Shown piece after piece: positions 8,018 to 15,503 of a stretch of 64,000 nucleotides of DNA. The DNA comes from DATKAS01 sp963773315 (GTDB taxonomy: Bacteria; Actinomycetota; Acidimicrobiia; Acidimicrobiales; DATKAS01): assembly GCA_963773315.1 (NCBI GenBank), contig CAVZAF010000003.1:62001-126000 (forward strand). Reading direction: 5' to 3'. Under the pieces are notes generated by a model. The model saw only the letters and a program-made list of their open reading frames with translations. It did not search any database and was not told the DNA's origin. Numbering within the stretch: the first letter of the stretch is position 1; each line of letters begins with the position of its first letter. A program made the position numbers and the translations under genes.

Positions 8018-9675
8018 CAGATCGTCGCCAGGTAGCGATGCACCAGGTGCACCGACATCGCGCCTTCGCCGACGGCAGACGCAACGCGCTTCATCGAGTC
8101 GAATCTGACATCGCCCGCAGCGAACACGCCCGGCACGCTCGTCTCGAGCATGAACGGGATGCGTTCGAGCGGCCATCGCGGAGATCCCTTCCTTCGAGGC
8201 AGGTCTCGCCCTGTCATCACGAACCCCTTCTCGTCGCGGGCGACGTCGTCACCCAGCCATTCCGTCCGTGGTGCCGCGCCGATGAACACGAACAGCCAGT
8301 TCGTCTCCACGTCGGTCTTCGTGGCCGCGCCGTGATCGGCGAGGGTGAGGCCTTCGAGGTGGTCGCCGCCCTTCCCGCCGACGACTTCGGTCTGCAGGCG
8401 CACCTCGACGTTGGGCGTCGCCCTGATCTGCTCGATGAGGTAGTGCGACATGCTCGCCTCGAGCGAGTCGGCCCGCACGAGCAGCACGACACGCCGGGCG
8501 AAACGCGCGAGGTTCACCACTGCCTGGCCCGCCGAGTTCGCTGCTCCCACCACGTAGACGTCGTCACCCTCGACGGACGCGAACTGTGATGCGCTCGCCC
8601 CGTAATAGACGCCGCGGCCGGTGAGCTCGCCGATCCCCGGCGCCTCGAGCCACCGGTACGAGCAACCTGAGGCGACGAGCAACGCCCGCGCCTCGATCTC
8701 GGTGCCGTCGTCGAAGCGCACCGCGCGCACCGGCCCCCGTGCCTCGAACCCCACCACGACGCGCGCGAGGACCACCTCGGCCTCGAACCGGCGGACCTGG
8801 TCCATCGCTCGCTGAGCGAGCTCGCTTCCAGAGAGGCCTTTCGGGAATCCGAGGTAGTTCTCGATCGCCGCGCTCTGCCCGGCCTGACCGCCGGGCGCGT
8901 GTCCCTCGACGAGCACCACGTCGAGTCCCTCCGACGCTCCGTACACCGCGGCAGCGAGCCCCGCGGGCCCCCCGCCGACGATGCAGAGGTCGTACAGCGG
9001 CTTCTCGGCGGTCGTGCGCAAGCCGAGCGCGGACGCGACATCGCGCGTCGTCGGTGACCTCAGAGGATCTCCGTCGGTGACGAGCACGAGCGGAAGATCG
9101 TCCGGCAGTGCGTGCGCGAGATCGTGGAGGCGTTGCGCCTCTTCGTCGCGCTCGAGGTCGAGCCATCGGTAGGGGACGTAGTTTCGTGCGAGAAACGTCT
9201 TGAGCTCGTGGCTGCGCTCGGACCAACGATGACCGACGATGCGCACTGGTGCGCGATCATCGGGATGGTTGCGCTGCCAATCGTCGAGCAGATCATCGAG
9301 CGCGGGATACAGCTTGTGTTCGGGCGGATCCCACGGCTTCATCAAGTAGCGATCGAGCTTGATGTCGTTGATCGCCTTGATCGCGACATCGGTGTCGGCG
9401 TACGCCGTGAGCAACACGAGCTTTGCCTCGGGCGCCTCGCGCTTGGCTCGCTCGAGCAGCTCGATGCCGGTCATCGTCGGCATGCGCTGGTCGGAGATGA
9501 TCACCGCGACCGGCCGGTCCTTGAGGGCATACCCGCCGAGCCGAGCCAACGCCGGAGGCGCCGACGGCATGCTGACGACCTGGTAGTCCTCCGCGTAGCG
9601 AGCCTGCAGGTCGCGAGTGATCGCCTTCAGGACGGCAGGGTCATCGTCGACCGCCATGATCACCGGCTTGGGCAC
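8017..9675 (-). CDS. Receiver - thioredoxin-like - thioredoxin reductase-like fusion
   Basis: Three domains in 552 residues. Residues 1-125 are a receiver (acidic DDD at 10-12, phospho-acceptor Asp62 in SDQRMP, Lys113 in LMKPW). Residues ~143-215 resemble a glutaredoxin-type fold, but the active-site cysteines are serines (WSERS, 151-155). Residues 228-552 are an FAD/NAD(P)H reductase (GGGPAG 234-239, VVGAANSAGQA 375-385, AAGDVR near the end). Where thioredoxin reductase carries its CxxC, this protein reads YYGASASQ (359-364), so no redox disulfide is present. GTG start with TACTCT (9687-9682) 6 nt upstream: leaderless. The overlapping kinase gene is the probable partner. The output reaction is unknown. 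Confidence 0.9.
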   Translation of the reverse strand: MPKPVIMAVDDDPAVLKAITRDLQARYAEDYQVVSMPSAPPALARLGGYALKDRPVAVIISDQRMPTMTGIELLERAKREAPEAKLVLLTAYADTDVAIKAINDIKLDRYLMKPWDPPEHKLYPALDDLLDDWQRNHPDDRAPVRIVGHRWSERSHELKTFLARNYVPYRWLDLERDEEAQRLHDLAHALPDDLPLVLVTDGDPLRSPTTRDVASALGLRTTAEKPLYDLCIVGGGPAGLAAAVYGASEGLDVVLVEGHAPGGQAGQSAAIENYLGFPKGLSGSELAQRAMDQVRRFEAEVVLARVVVGFEARGPVRAVRFDDGTEIEARALLVASGCSYRWLEAPGIGELTGRGVYYGASASQFASVEGDDVYVVGAANSAGQAVVNLARFARRVVLLVRADSLEASMSHYLIEQIRATPNVEVRLQTEVVGGKGGDHLEGLTLADHGAATKTDVETNWLFVFIGAAPRTEWLGDDVARDEKGFVMTGRDLPRRKGSPRWPLERIPFMLETSVPGVFAAGDVRFDSMKRVASAVGEGAMSVHLVHRYLATI

Positions 9676-9717
9676 CGGGCGAGAGTATTCGCGGCAGCGT
9701 CACGAGGACGCGCAACC

Positions 9718-9867
9718 TCAGGCGTGTCGTGAGCGGAAGACGCTGTAGCCGCCGGGGCCCACGAGGCAGGCGACGACGAGCAGCACCAGCCCGAACAAGA
9801 TCTGGCCTTGGAACAGCTGGACCACGCCAACGATGGCGATGACGGCGGCAATCAGAAAGAGAAGCAT
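9718..9867 (-). CDS. Small GPGGYS-tail membrane protein
   Basis: A 49-residue protein made of two short hydrophobic helices (LLFLIAAVIAIVGVVQLF and ILFGLVLLVVACLVG) followed by GPGGYSVFRSRHA. Small proteins with this GPGGYS ending are widespread in actinobacteria and have no known role. A TACAAG sequence sits 6 nt before the ATG, a weak match to the leaderless -10 pattern. It lies upstream of the receiver/reductase gene on the same strand. Confidence 0.55.
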   Translation of the reverse strand: MLLFLIAAVIAIVGVVQLFQGQILFGLVLLVVACLVGPGGYSVFRSRHA

Positions 9868-9942
9868 GGTCGGCTTGTACCCCGACGGCGCAGCCGGCAC
9901 ACGCGCACGAGGTCAACTCACTCCCTGACCTACGCTCCCAGC

Positions 9943-10407
9943 ATGTTGCTGAAGGGCATCAACCACGTCGCGACCCTCACGAGTGACACCGATCGTTTGC
10001 ACGCGTTCTACAGGGATGTGTTCGAGGCGACGGTCGTCAACGACGAGCGCCAACTTCATGGCGAGACCCCCTTCCGCATGTCGATCGTCGACATCGGCGA
10101 CGGCACGATGCTCAACGTCTTCGACATCGAGGGCAACGTCGAAGCAGCCCGGCAGGTGCCGATGTTCGGCCGTGGGCGCATCGACCACATCGGTCTTCGC
10201 GCCAAGGACATAGAAGCGTTCGAGGAGATCCGACGCCGGCTGATGGAGCGCGGGGCCGCTGATGACTTCGTCACGGACTTCGGCGAGGCGTACTCGGTCT
10301 TCTTTCGCGACCCCGATGGACTCGAAGGCGAGGTCCTCGTCGACAACCCGGACGCGATTCCAGGCGTCTTCAACCCTCCGGGCACGCGCGCGGCGCGGTT
10401 CACCTAG
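9943..10407 (+). CDS. VOC (glyoxalase/dioxygenase superfamily) protein
   Basis: Vicinal-oxygen-chelate fold of 154 residues with two beta-alpha-beta-beta-beta modules. It starts KGINHVATLTSDTDRLHAFYRDV, where the first metal-ligand His is expected, and has a second ligand His in RGRIDHIGLRA and a Glu in FFRDPDGLEGEVL. Metal-dependent chemistry is therefore possible, but the substrate cannot be assigned. TACGCT at 9931-9936 is 6 nt before the ATG (leaderless). Confidence 0.8.
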   Translation: MLLKGINHVATLTSDTDRLHAFYRDVFEATVVNDERQLHGETPFRMSIVDIGDGTMLNVFDIEGNVEAARQVPMFGRGRIDHIGLRAKDIEAFEEIRRRLMERGAADDFVTDFGEAYSVFFRDPDGLEGEVLVDNPDAIPGVFNPPGTRAARFT

Positions 10408-10602
10408 GGCCTCGGCCGAGGTATCGCGCTGGTGCTGCGCACAGGCTGAGGGTCGTCCCACCTGCGCAGCCCGCCTGTCGGGGTGGACAAAGGCGCGGGG
10501 CCGGGCGGGCTGCGCGGTTGGGTGGGGACCTGCTTCGCGTCGACCGGTACCCGCGGCGCGCTCGGTTGAGACATACCGACCTAGATCCGCGATCCTGAGC
10601 CC

Positions 10603-12000
10603 GTGGAAGTCGATCTCCCCACCCCGCCACGGCGGTACTACCAGCACGGTTGGCAGTCGTGGAGCGACACGCGGTGGCTCGACCCCAGTCAGGTCCCATT
10701 GCGCAATCCCGTCGCGCCGCGGTGGCCGATGGTCGACGACCCCGCGTACGCGACGAGCAATCACCACGGAGGGAGCGCCGTGGGCGCCGTGGATCTTGGG
10801 TCGGACGAGGTGGTGCTCCTCGGCGCACTCGACCTCGGCGGGCGGGTCGAGCTCGACGGCGAGCGGCTCATCGGTCGGTACGAGCAGGGCGAGGGGGAGT
10901 GGCTCGTCGAGCGAGGCACCGAGAGCGAGGTGTTCGGTCGCTACGCGGAGGCGCTGGGACACCGTCTCGGCCGCCGCGCCGCGCGCCATCCGCGCATCTG
11001 GTGCAGCTGGTACTCCTTCTACACCGGCATCACCGAGGCCCGACTCCACGAAGTGCTCGACGACGTCGCCGGGATGCCCTTCGACGTGTTCCAGATCGAC
11101 GACGGTTGGCAACGAGGCATCGGCGACTGGCGTGCGAACGACGACTTCGCGTCGGGCATGGCGGCGCTCGCGACCAGGATCCGCGAGGCGGGGTTCGAGC
11201 CTGGCCTGTGGCTGGCTCCCTTCCTCGCCCGAGCTGACGCTGCGCTGGTCGAGCGCCATCCCGAGGTGCTCGCTCGTGATGACGACGGAGATCCGGTGCT
11301 CGCGGGCAACAACTGGGGTGGCCCGTGCTTCTCGCTCGATCTCACCCATCCGATGGCGCTCGAGATCGTCGCGGAGACGATGACGCGGGCAGTGGACGAC
11401 GGCTTCACCTATCTCAAGCTCGACTTCCTCTACGCGGCGGCGCTGCCCGGCCGTCGACACACCGATGTGCCACGCGAGCAGGTGTACCGGGACGCGGTCG
11501 AGCTCATCCGGAGCGTGGTGGGCGACGACGTGTACTTGCTCGCGTGCGGTGCGCCGATCATGCCGTCCGTCGGAGTCTTCGACGCGATCCGGGTCGGCCC
11601 GGACGTCGCGCCGTGGTGGGAGATGCCGCTCGTGACGCAGTACCTGCACGACCCGACCGCTCCGAGCACGCGGTTCGCGATCGCGACATCCGCCAACCGG
11701 CTCTGGCTCGCGCCGGTGATCGAGCCGGATCCCGACGTCGTCTACTTCCGCCGTCGCTACAACCTGCTCAGCCGCCGGGAACGGGCGGTGCTCCAAGACC
11801 TCGCGACCGTGTGCGGCTTTCGCGCGACGTCCGATCCGCCCGCGTGGCTCGACGACCGCGAGCGGGCCGAGATGGTCGAGTGGTTCGCCGCCGAGCCGTC
11901 GGTCGTGCCGGGCGGTCGATTGCAGTTTGCGATCGACGGCCGCGACGTCGACCTCCGCCCGATCGCAGACGAGGCGCCGGGCTTCGTGTCGTGGCTGTGA
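10603..12000 (+). CDS. Alpha-galactosidase, GH36/melibiase type
   Basis: Retaining glycosidase of 465 residues. The (beta/alpha)8 barrel marks of GH36 are clear: WCSWYSFYTGITE, FQIDDGWQRGIGDW, then the nucleophile Asp274 in YLKLDFLYAA and the acid/base Asp334 in RVGPDVAP. The protein is shorter than classical ~700-residue GH36 enzymes and has only a short N-terminal beta region. It has no signal peptide, so it probably acts on imported oligosaccharides in the cytoplasm. No transporter or LacI-type regulator is adjacent. GTG start. Confidence 0.88.
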   Translation: MEVDLPTPPRRYYQHGWQSWSDTRWLDPSQVPLRNPVAPRWPMVDDPAYATSNHHGGSAVGAVDLGSDEVVLLGALDLGGRVELDGERLIGRYEQGEGEWLVERGTESEVFGRYAEALGHRLGRRAARHPRIWCSWYSFYTGITEARLHEVLDDVAGMPFDVFQIDDGWQRGIGDWRANDDFASGMAALATRIREAGFEPGLWLAPFLARADAALVERHPEVLARDDDGDPVLAGNNWGGPCFSLDLTHPMALEIVAETMTRAVDDGFTYLKLDFLYAAALPGRRHTDVPREQVYRDAVELIRSVVGDDVYLLACGAPIMPSVGVFDAIRVGPDVAPWWEMPLVTQYLHDPTAPSTRFAIATSANRLWLAPVIEPDPDVVYFRRRYNLLSRRERAVLQDLATVCGFRATSDPPAWLDDRERAEMVEWFAAEPSVVPGGRLQFAIDGRDVDLRPIADEAPGFVSWL

Positions 12001-12091
12001 GCCGCTAGTCCGTCGGTGACTAAGAATTCACTACTGACACTTCTCGCTCATACGTCAAATTGCGATGATGTGACGGGCGCGTCATCAACTC

Positions 12092-12121
12092 TTGACACCT
12101 CACGGGGCCTGCGTTTACGGT
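12092..12121 (+). promoter_or_regulatory. Near-consensus -35/-10 promoter
   Basis: TTGACA (12092-12097), an 18-nt spacer and TACGGT (12116-12121). This is the best -35 hexamer seen in the window. Transcription would start near 12128, about 190 nt before the next gene, with no ORF in between. Confidence 0.5.
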
Positions 12122-12237
12122 CGAGCCGCCGTCTCGATTTGCAGCGTTGCAAGTGATGCGGAGCACAGCATTTCGTCGGAATCGCGGCGACCCGATGGAT
12201 GCAGTGGTGGGTAGTCAACCAGGCCGCGGTGATGGTT

Positions 12238-12275
12238 TCGGAGCCGGTGACATCGGGGGAAGTCACCGGCTCCGA
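12238..12275. terminator. 14-bp stem, 10-nt loop hairpin
   Basis: Perfect inverted repeat TCGGAGCCGGTGAC / GTCACCGGCTCCGA with a 10-nt loop. It is GC-rich and stable but is not followed by a T-run on either strand. It could end the transcript from 12128, end read-through from the galactosidase gene, or be an operator dyad. Confidence 0.5.
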
Positions 12276-12316
12276 CACATCTCGAGCCTGCTTCCGCGGT
12301 GCCTAGGCTCGAGCGC

Positions 12317-12700
12317 ATGACGGTTGCGCTGAACCACACGATCGTCTGGTGCGCCGACAAGCAGCGATCCGCGGCTTTCCTCGCTGAGATCCTCGGTCTG
12401 CCCGACCCGAAGCCGTTCTACGGGTTCATGGTCGTCGAGGTCGCACACGGCTTGAGCCTCGACTACCAGACCCGCTCGGGTCCGATCGCCGGCCAGCACT
12501 ACGCGTTCCTCGTCAGCGAGGACGAGTTCGACGAGATCTTCGGGCGGATCCGCGCTGCAGGCCTCGACTACTGGGCCGATCCCGGGCAGCGGCACCCCGG
12601 CGAGATCAACCATGACGACGGCGGGCGCGGCGTGTACTTCCCAGACCCCGACGGGCATCTGCTCGAGATCCTCACCCGTCCGTACGGAAGCGGCAGCTGA
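12317..12700 (+). CDS. VOC family protein
   Basis: Single vicinal-oxygen-chelate domain unit of 127 residues. ALNHTIVWCADKQRSAAFLA holds the first expected ligand His, and VYFPDPDGHLLEIL is the classic closing motif with a Glu ligand; GQHYAFLVSED supplies the middle His. Substrate unknown. TAGGCT at 12304-12309 lies 7 nt before the ATG, and no Shine-Dalgarno is present, so the gene is very likely leaderless. Confidence 0.8.
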   Translation: MTVALNHTIVWCADKQRSAAFLAEILGLPDPKPFYGFMVVEVAHGLSLDYQTRSGPIAGQHYAFLVSEDEFDEIFGRIRAAGLDYWADPGQRHPGEINHDDGGRGVYFPDPDGHLLEILTRPYGSGS

Positions 12701-12743
12701 CCATCCCCCGTTGAGCCGGCGGTGCCGCACATGATGGTCGGCC

Positions 12744-13596
12744 GTGGCGAGCAGTCCCGCGCCCGCATCTGCCAGCCGCGCTGAGAAGCTCGCGGACCGC
12801 GCCCGTTCTGAGGCTGCGCTTCGAAAGCTCGCGCAGTTCGAGGAGCGGACGCGGCTTGTTCTCGTGCTCTCCGCGATCCTGCCGATCGTCGTCGCGTTCT
12901 CTCGGGCCACGACCGATTCGCGGCATCTCGATCGCCGTGAACGTCGTCGCCTGGATCGTGTTCGTCGTCGATCTCCTCGTGCACATGCGGTACATCCGCC
13001 ACTACCTCCGCACCGGGACCGGCGTCTTCGACCTCGTCGTCGTGATCCTCACCGCGCCGTGGTTCCTCATCCCGGGCTTCGGGGGCACGCAGGTCCTCCA
13101 GCTCGCGCGGCTCGCACGGCTCCTTCGCATCATCGCGGTGTCGCCCGCCGCAAAGCAGATCGCACAGCGGCTGGGCCAGGTCGGCATCTTCGCCGCGGGC
13201 ATGCTGCTCTTCTCGTCGTGGGCGGCGTACGTAGCGGAGCACCCCACGAACCCGGGGTTCGCGACCTTCGGCAATTCACTGTGGTGGGGCATCGTCACGC
13301 TCACGACGGTGGGGTACGGCGACATCGTGCCGAAGACCACGACCGGCCGCGTGGCCGGCGTCTTCCTCATGCTCACCGGCGTCGCGACCCTGGGCATCAT
13401 CTCGGGCACGCTCGCGAGCTTCTTCAAGTCCGCCCGCGCCGAGGAGGAGGCTGCCGCCGAGACGGCCGCTTCGGCCGCGTCGCCGGCATCGGCCGCGGAC
13501 GTGGTCACCGAGCTGAGCGCCGTGCGGGCCCAGCTCGCGGCGCTCGAGTCGCGGCTCGCTCAGGCGCCCGGCACGGGCAGCGTCGACGCGAGCTGA
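12744..13596 (+). CDS. Voltage-gated-type potassium channel (one frameshift)
   Basis: Six-TM cation channel. The cytoplasmic N-terminus is followed by a first helix, a second helix (NVVAWIVFVVDLLVH), an arginine-spaced S4-like segment (LARLARLLRII), a pore loop with the K+ filter TTVGYGD, and a final helix. A Glu/Ala-rich coiled-coil tail of ~50 residues probably mediates oligomer assembly. The frame shifts once near 12905 (inside VVAFS.../LGPRPIRG); both sides belong to the same protein, so an indel is likely. GTG start. The last 37 nt overlap the end of the convergent MocR gene. Confidence 0.82.
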
Positions 13597-14948
13597 CCCA
13601 GACGCTCGAGCGCGCCGCGAAACTCGTGCGCGGCGGGTCGGCTGTAGCCGATGACCAACCCCGGACGGCCGGGCGCGTCGCGGTGCGCGCTCAACGGATG
13701 GAAGCCGACCGATGACCGTTCGGCCCGCGCGAGCAGGTCGAGCTCCCGACCCGTTGGGCCATCGAGCAGCACCGTCCCGTGCAGGCCCGCCGAGACGCCA
13801 CTCATGGTCATCCACGGTGCGTGCGCCCGGAGCGTCGCGATGACCTCGTCTCGACGGTGGCGGTACGCGACGCGCATGTGTCGAAGGTGTCGATCGAGGT
13901 GACCCGTCGTGATGAAGTCGGCGAGTGCCGCCTGGTCGATCGCCGACACGCCGACGCGCCAGCGGCTCGACTCCGTCACCGGCTCGACGAGGCGGGGCGG
14001 CAGCACGAGCCACGCGATGTGCAGACCGGCCGCGAGCGACTTGCTCGCAGTGCCTCCGTAGATGACACGAGTCGGGTCGAGACCCTGCATCGCACCAACG
14101 GGTTGGCGGTCGTAGCGGAATTCTCCGTCGTAGTCGTCCTCGACGATCCAGCCGTCGCACTGTCGCGCCCATTCGACGAGCGCGACTCGCCGTGCGGGCG
14201 CCAATGCCACTCCGAGGGGATATTGGTGCGCGGGCGTCACGAGCGCCGCGCGCGCTCGAGTGTTGTCGAGGATGTCGACTCGCAGTCCGTCGTCATCGAC
14301 GGGTACCCGCGTGACCGCGAGGCCGGCACGAGCGCAGAACTCGGGATGGAAGGGGAGCGCGGGGTCTTCGATCGCGATCGTGTCGAGGCCGGTGGTGCGC
14401 AACGTCTCCGCGAGCACGCTCAGTGCCTGCGCGAAGCCGCTGAAGATGACGATGTGCTCCGGATCGGCGCGAACCGCGCGGGAACGGCCGAGATACGAGG
14501 CAAGCGCGACGCGCAGCTCGCGCAGGCCGCGTGGGTCGCCGTAGCCGAAGAGATCGTCGGGGGCGGTGCTGAGCACGCGACGGATCGATGTCGCCCAGTC
14601 GCGTCGAGGGAACGACCCGCGGTCGGGCTCGCCGGGCCGGAAGTCGGCGGCGTAGCGCCGAGCCTCGACCGGCGCGCGCGACGTTTCGGCTCGTGGGGCG
14701 AGACCAGGTGCCGCGGCCACGTGGGTGCCGGCCCCGCGGACGGCGACGAGGAGTCCTTCCGCGACGAGCTGCTCGTACGCGCCCACCACCGTCGCCCGGG
14801 CACAACCGAGCTCGGACGCGAGTGCACGCGTCGACGGCAGCCGGACACCTCGAGGCAGCTGTCCGGACGCCACGGCGCGGCGGAGGGCGTCTTCGAGCCC
14901 GGCCTGGCGTCCGTTGCGGTCAGACGGCATGAGCAGGAGGTCCAGCAA
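13560..14948 (-). CDS. MocR/PdxR-type regulator (GntR HTH plus aminotransferase domain)
   Basis: Transcription factor of ~460 residues. Residues ~15-80 form a GntR winged helix (LPSTRALASELGCARATVVG). Residues ~120-460 form a fold-type I aminotransferase-like domain that binds pyridoxal phosphate through Lys in GTASKSLAAG. MocR proteins of the PdxR branch control vitamin B6 synthesis. Sites resembling the PdxR consensus lie just upstream (14947-14994), which supports that branch. The start is either TTG at 14948, with GAGGAG 9 nt upstream, or ATG at 14930. It is divergent from a four-TM membrane protein gene. Confidence 0.85.
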   Translation of the reverse strand: MLDLLLMPSDRNGRQAGLEDALRRAVASGQLPRGVRLPSTRALASELGCARATVVGAYEQLVAEGLLVAVRGAGTHVAAAPGLAPRAETSRAPVEARRYAADFRPGEPDRGSFPRRDWATSIRRVLSTAPDDLFGYGDPRGLRELRVALASYLGRSRAVRADPEHIVIFSGFAQALSVLAETLRTTGLDTIAIEDPALPFHPEFCARAGLAVTRVPVDDDGLRVDILDNTRARAALVTPAHQYPLGVALAPARRVALVEWARQCDGWIVEDDYDGEFRYDRQPVGAMQGLDPTRVIYGGTASKSLAAGLHIAWLVLPPRLVEPVTESSRWRVGVSAIDQAALADFITTGHLDRHLRHMRVAYRHRRDEVIATLRAHAPWMTMSGVSAGLHGTVLLDGPTGRELDLLARAERSSVGFHPLSAHRDAPGRPGLVIGYSRPAAHEFRGALERLGQLASTLPVPGA

Positions 14949-14994
14949 AGTGGTCTGCTCCTCTCGCAGAAGAGTGGACTAGGGGACCAGTCCA
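14947..14994. promoter_or_regulatory. Candidate MocR/PdxR operator
   Basis: Two direct repeats 24 bp apart, AAAGTGGTCTG (14947-14957) and AGAGTGGACTA (14971-14981). The second also forms the dyad TGGACT-N8-AGTCCA (14975-14980/14989-14994). The half-sites resemble, from memory, the AAAGTGG(A/T)CTA site described for corynebacterial PdxR. The dyad covers the -35 region of the divergent gene, whose -10 (TACCGT) is at 15004-15009. Confidence 0.5.
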
Positions 14995-15017
14995 TTCCCT
15001 CCGTACCGTACGACGCC

Positions 15018-15503
15018 ATGGAGTCGACCGTGAAGGCGTGGGTGCGGGTCGGGATGCTGCTGCTCGCGGTGCCGCAGGTAGTGATCGGCATCTGGGCGAT
15101 GCTCGCCCCGCACAGCTGGTACCAGAGCTTCCCCGGAGTCGAGCCGCACCTGATCTCGGCCGATCCGCCGTACAACGCGCACCTCGCGACCGACGCCGGC
15201 ATCGGGTTCTTCTGCACGGGGGTCGGCCTGCTTGTCGCTGCCGCGTGGGGACGCCGCTCAGGCGTGTGGGTCGCGCTCGTCACGTTCCTGGCGTTCGCGT
15301 TGCCCCATGCCCTCTACCACGCTGGCCACAAGGCACCGGGTCTCAGCGACGCCGACGACGTGCGCGAGGTGCTCTTCCTGTTCTTCGGGGTCGTGTTCGG
15401 GGGCGTGCTGGCGTGGGGAGCATGGAGTCGAGAGGAGGCCCCGATCCCATCCTCGGACCCGGAGTCCTTCGTACACTCCGCGCGTGATCCGGCGGGTCCT
15501 TGA
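15018..15503 (+). CDS. Four-TM integral membrane protein
   Basis: Unrecognised 161-residue membrane protein with four hydrophobic helices (GMLLLAVPQVVIGIWAML, GIGFFCTGVGLLVAAAWG, WVALVTFLAFALPHALYH, VLFLFFGVVFGGVLAW) and short loops. The loop sequence SWYQSFPGV and the ALYHAGH motif look conserved. TACCGT lies 8 nt before the ATG, so transcription is probably leaderless. Position directly behind the MocR operator suggests control by that regulator. Its end overlaps the acyltransferase start. Confidence 0.65.
   Translation: MESTVKAWVRVGMLLLAVPQVVIGIWAMLAPHSWYQSFPGVEPHLISADPPYNAHLATDAGIGFFCTGVGLLVAAAWGRRSGVWVALVTFLAFALPHALYHAGHKAPGLSDADDVREVLFLFFGVVFGGVLAWGAWSREEAPIPSSDPESFVHSARDPAGP

Larger units (their letters stand above)
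12001..12316 (+). other. Gene-free, AT-richer intergenic region with promoter and hairpin
   Basis: No convincing ORF in 316 nt; the longest frame (ATG at 12157) lacks a ribosome-binding site and has poor codon use. The region is visibly lower in GC than its surroundings, holds a near-consensus promoter (12092-12121), and ends in a strong stem-loop (12238-12275) before the leaderless promoter of the VOC gene. It may encode a small RNA. Confidence 0.4.

Noticed and set aside
12157..12316. Small ORF in the gene-free region
   Set aside because: No ribosome-binding site, poor codon pattern, runs into the next gene; not supported.
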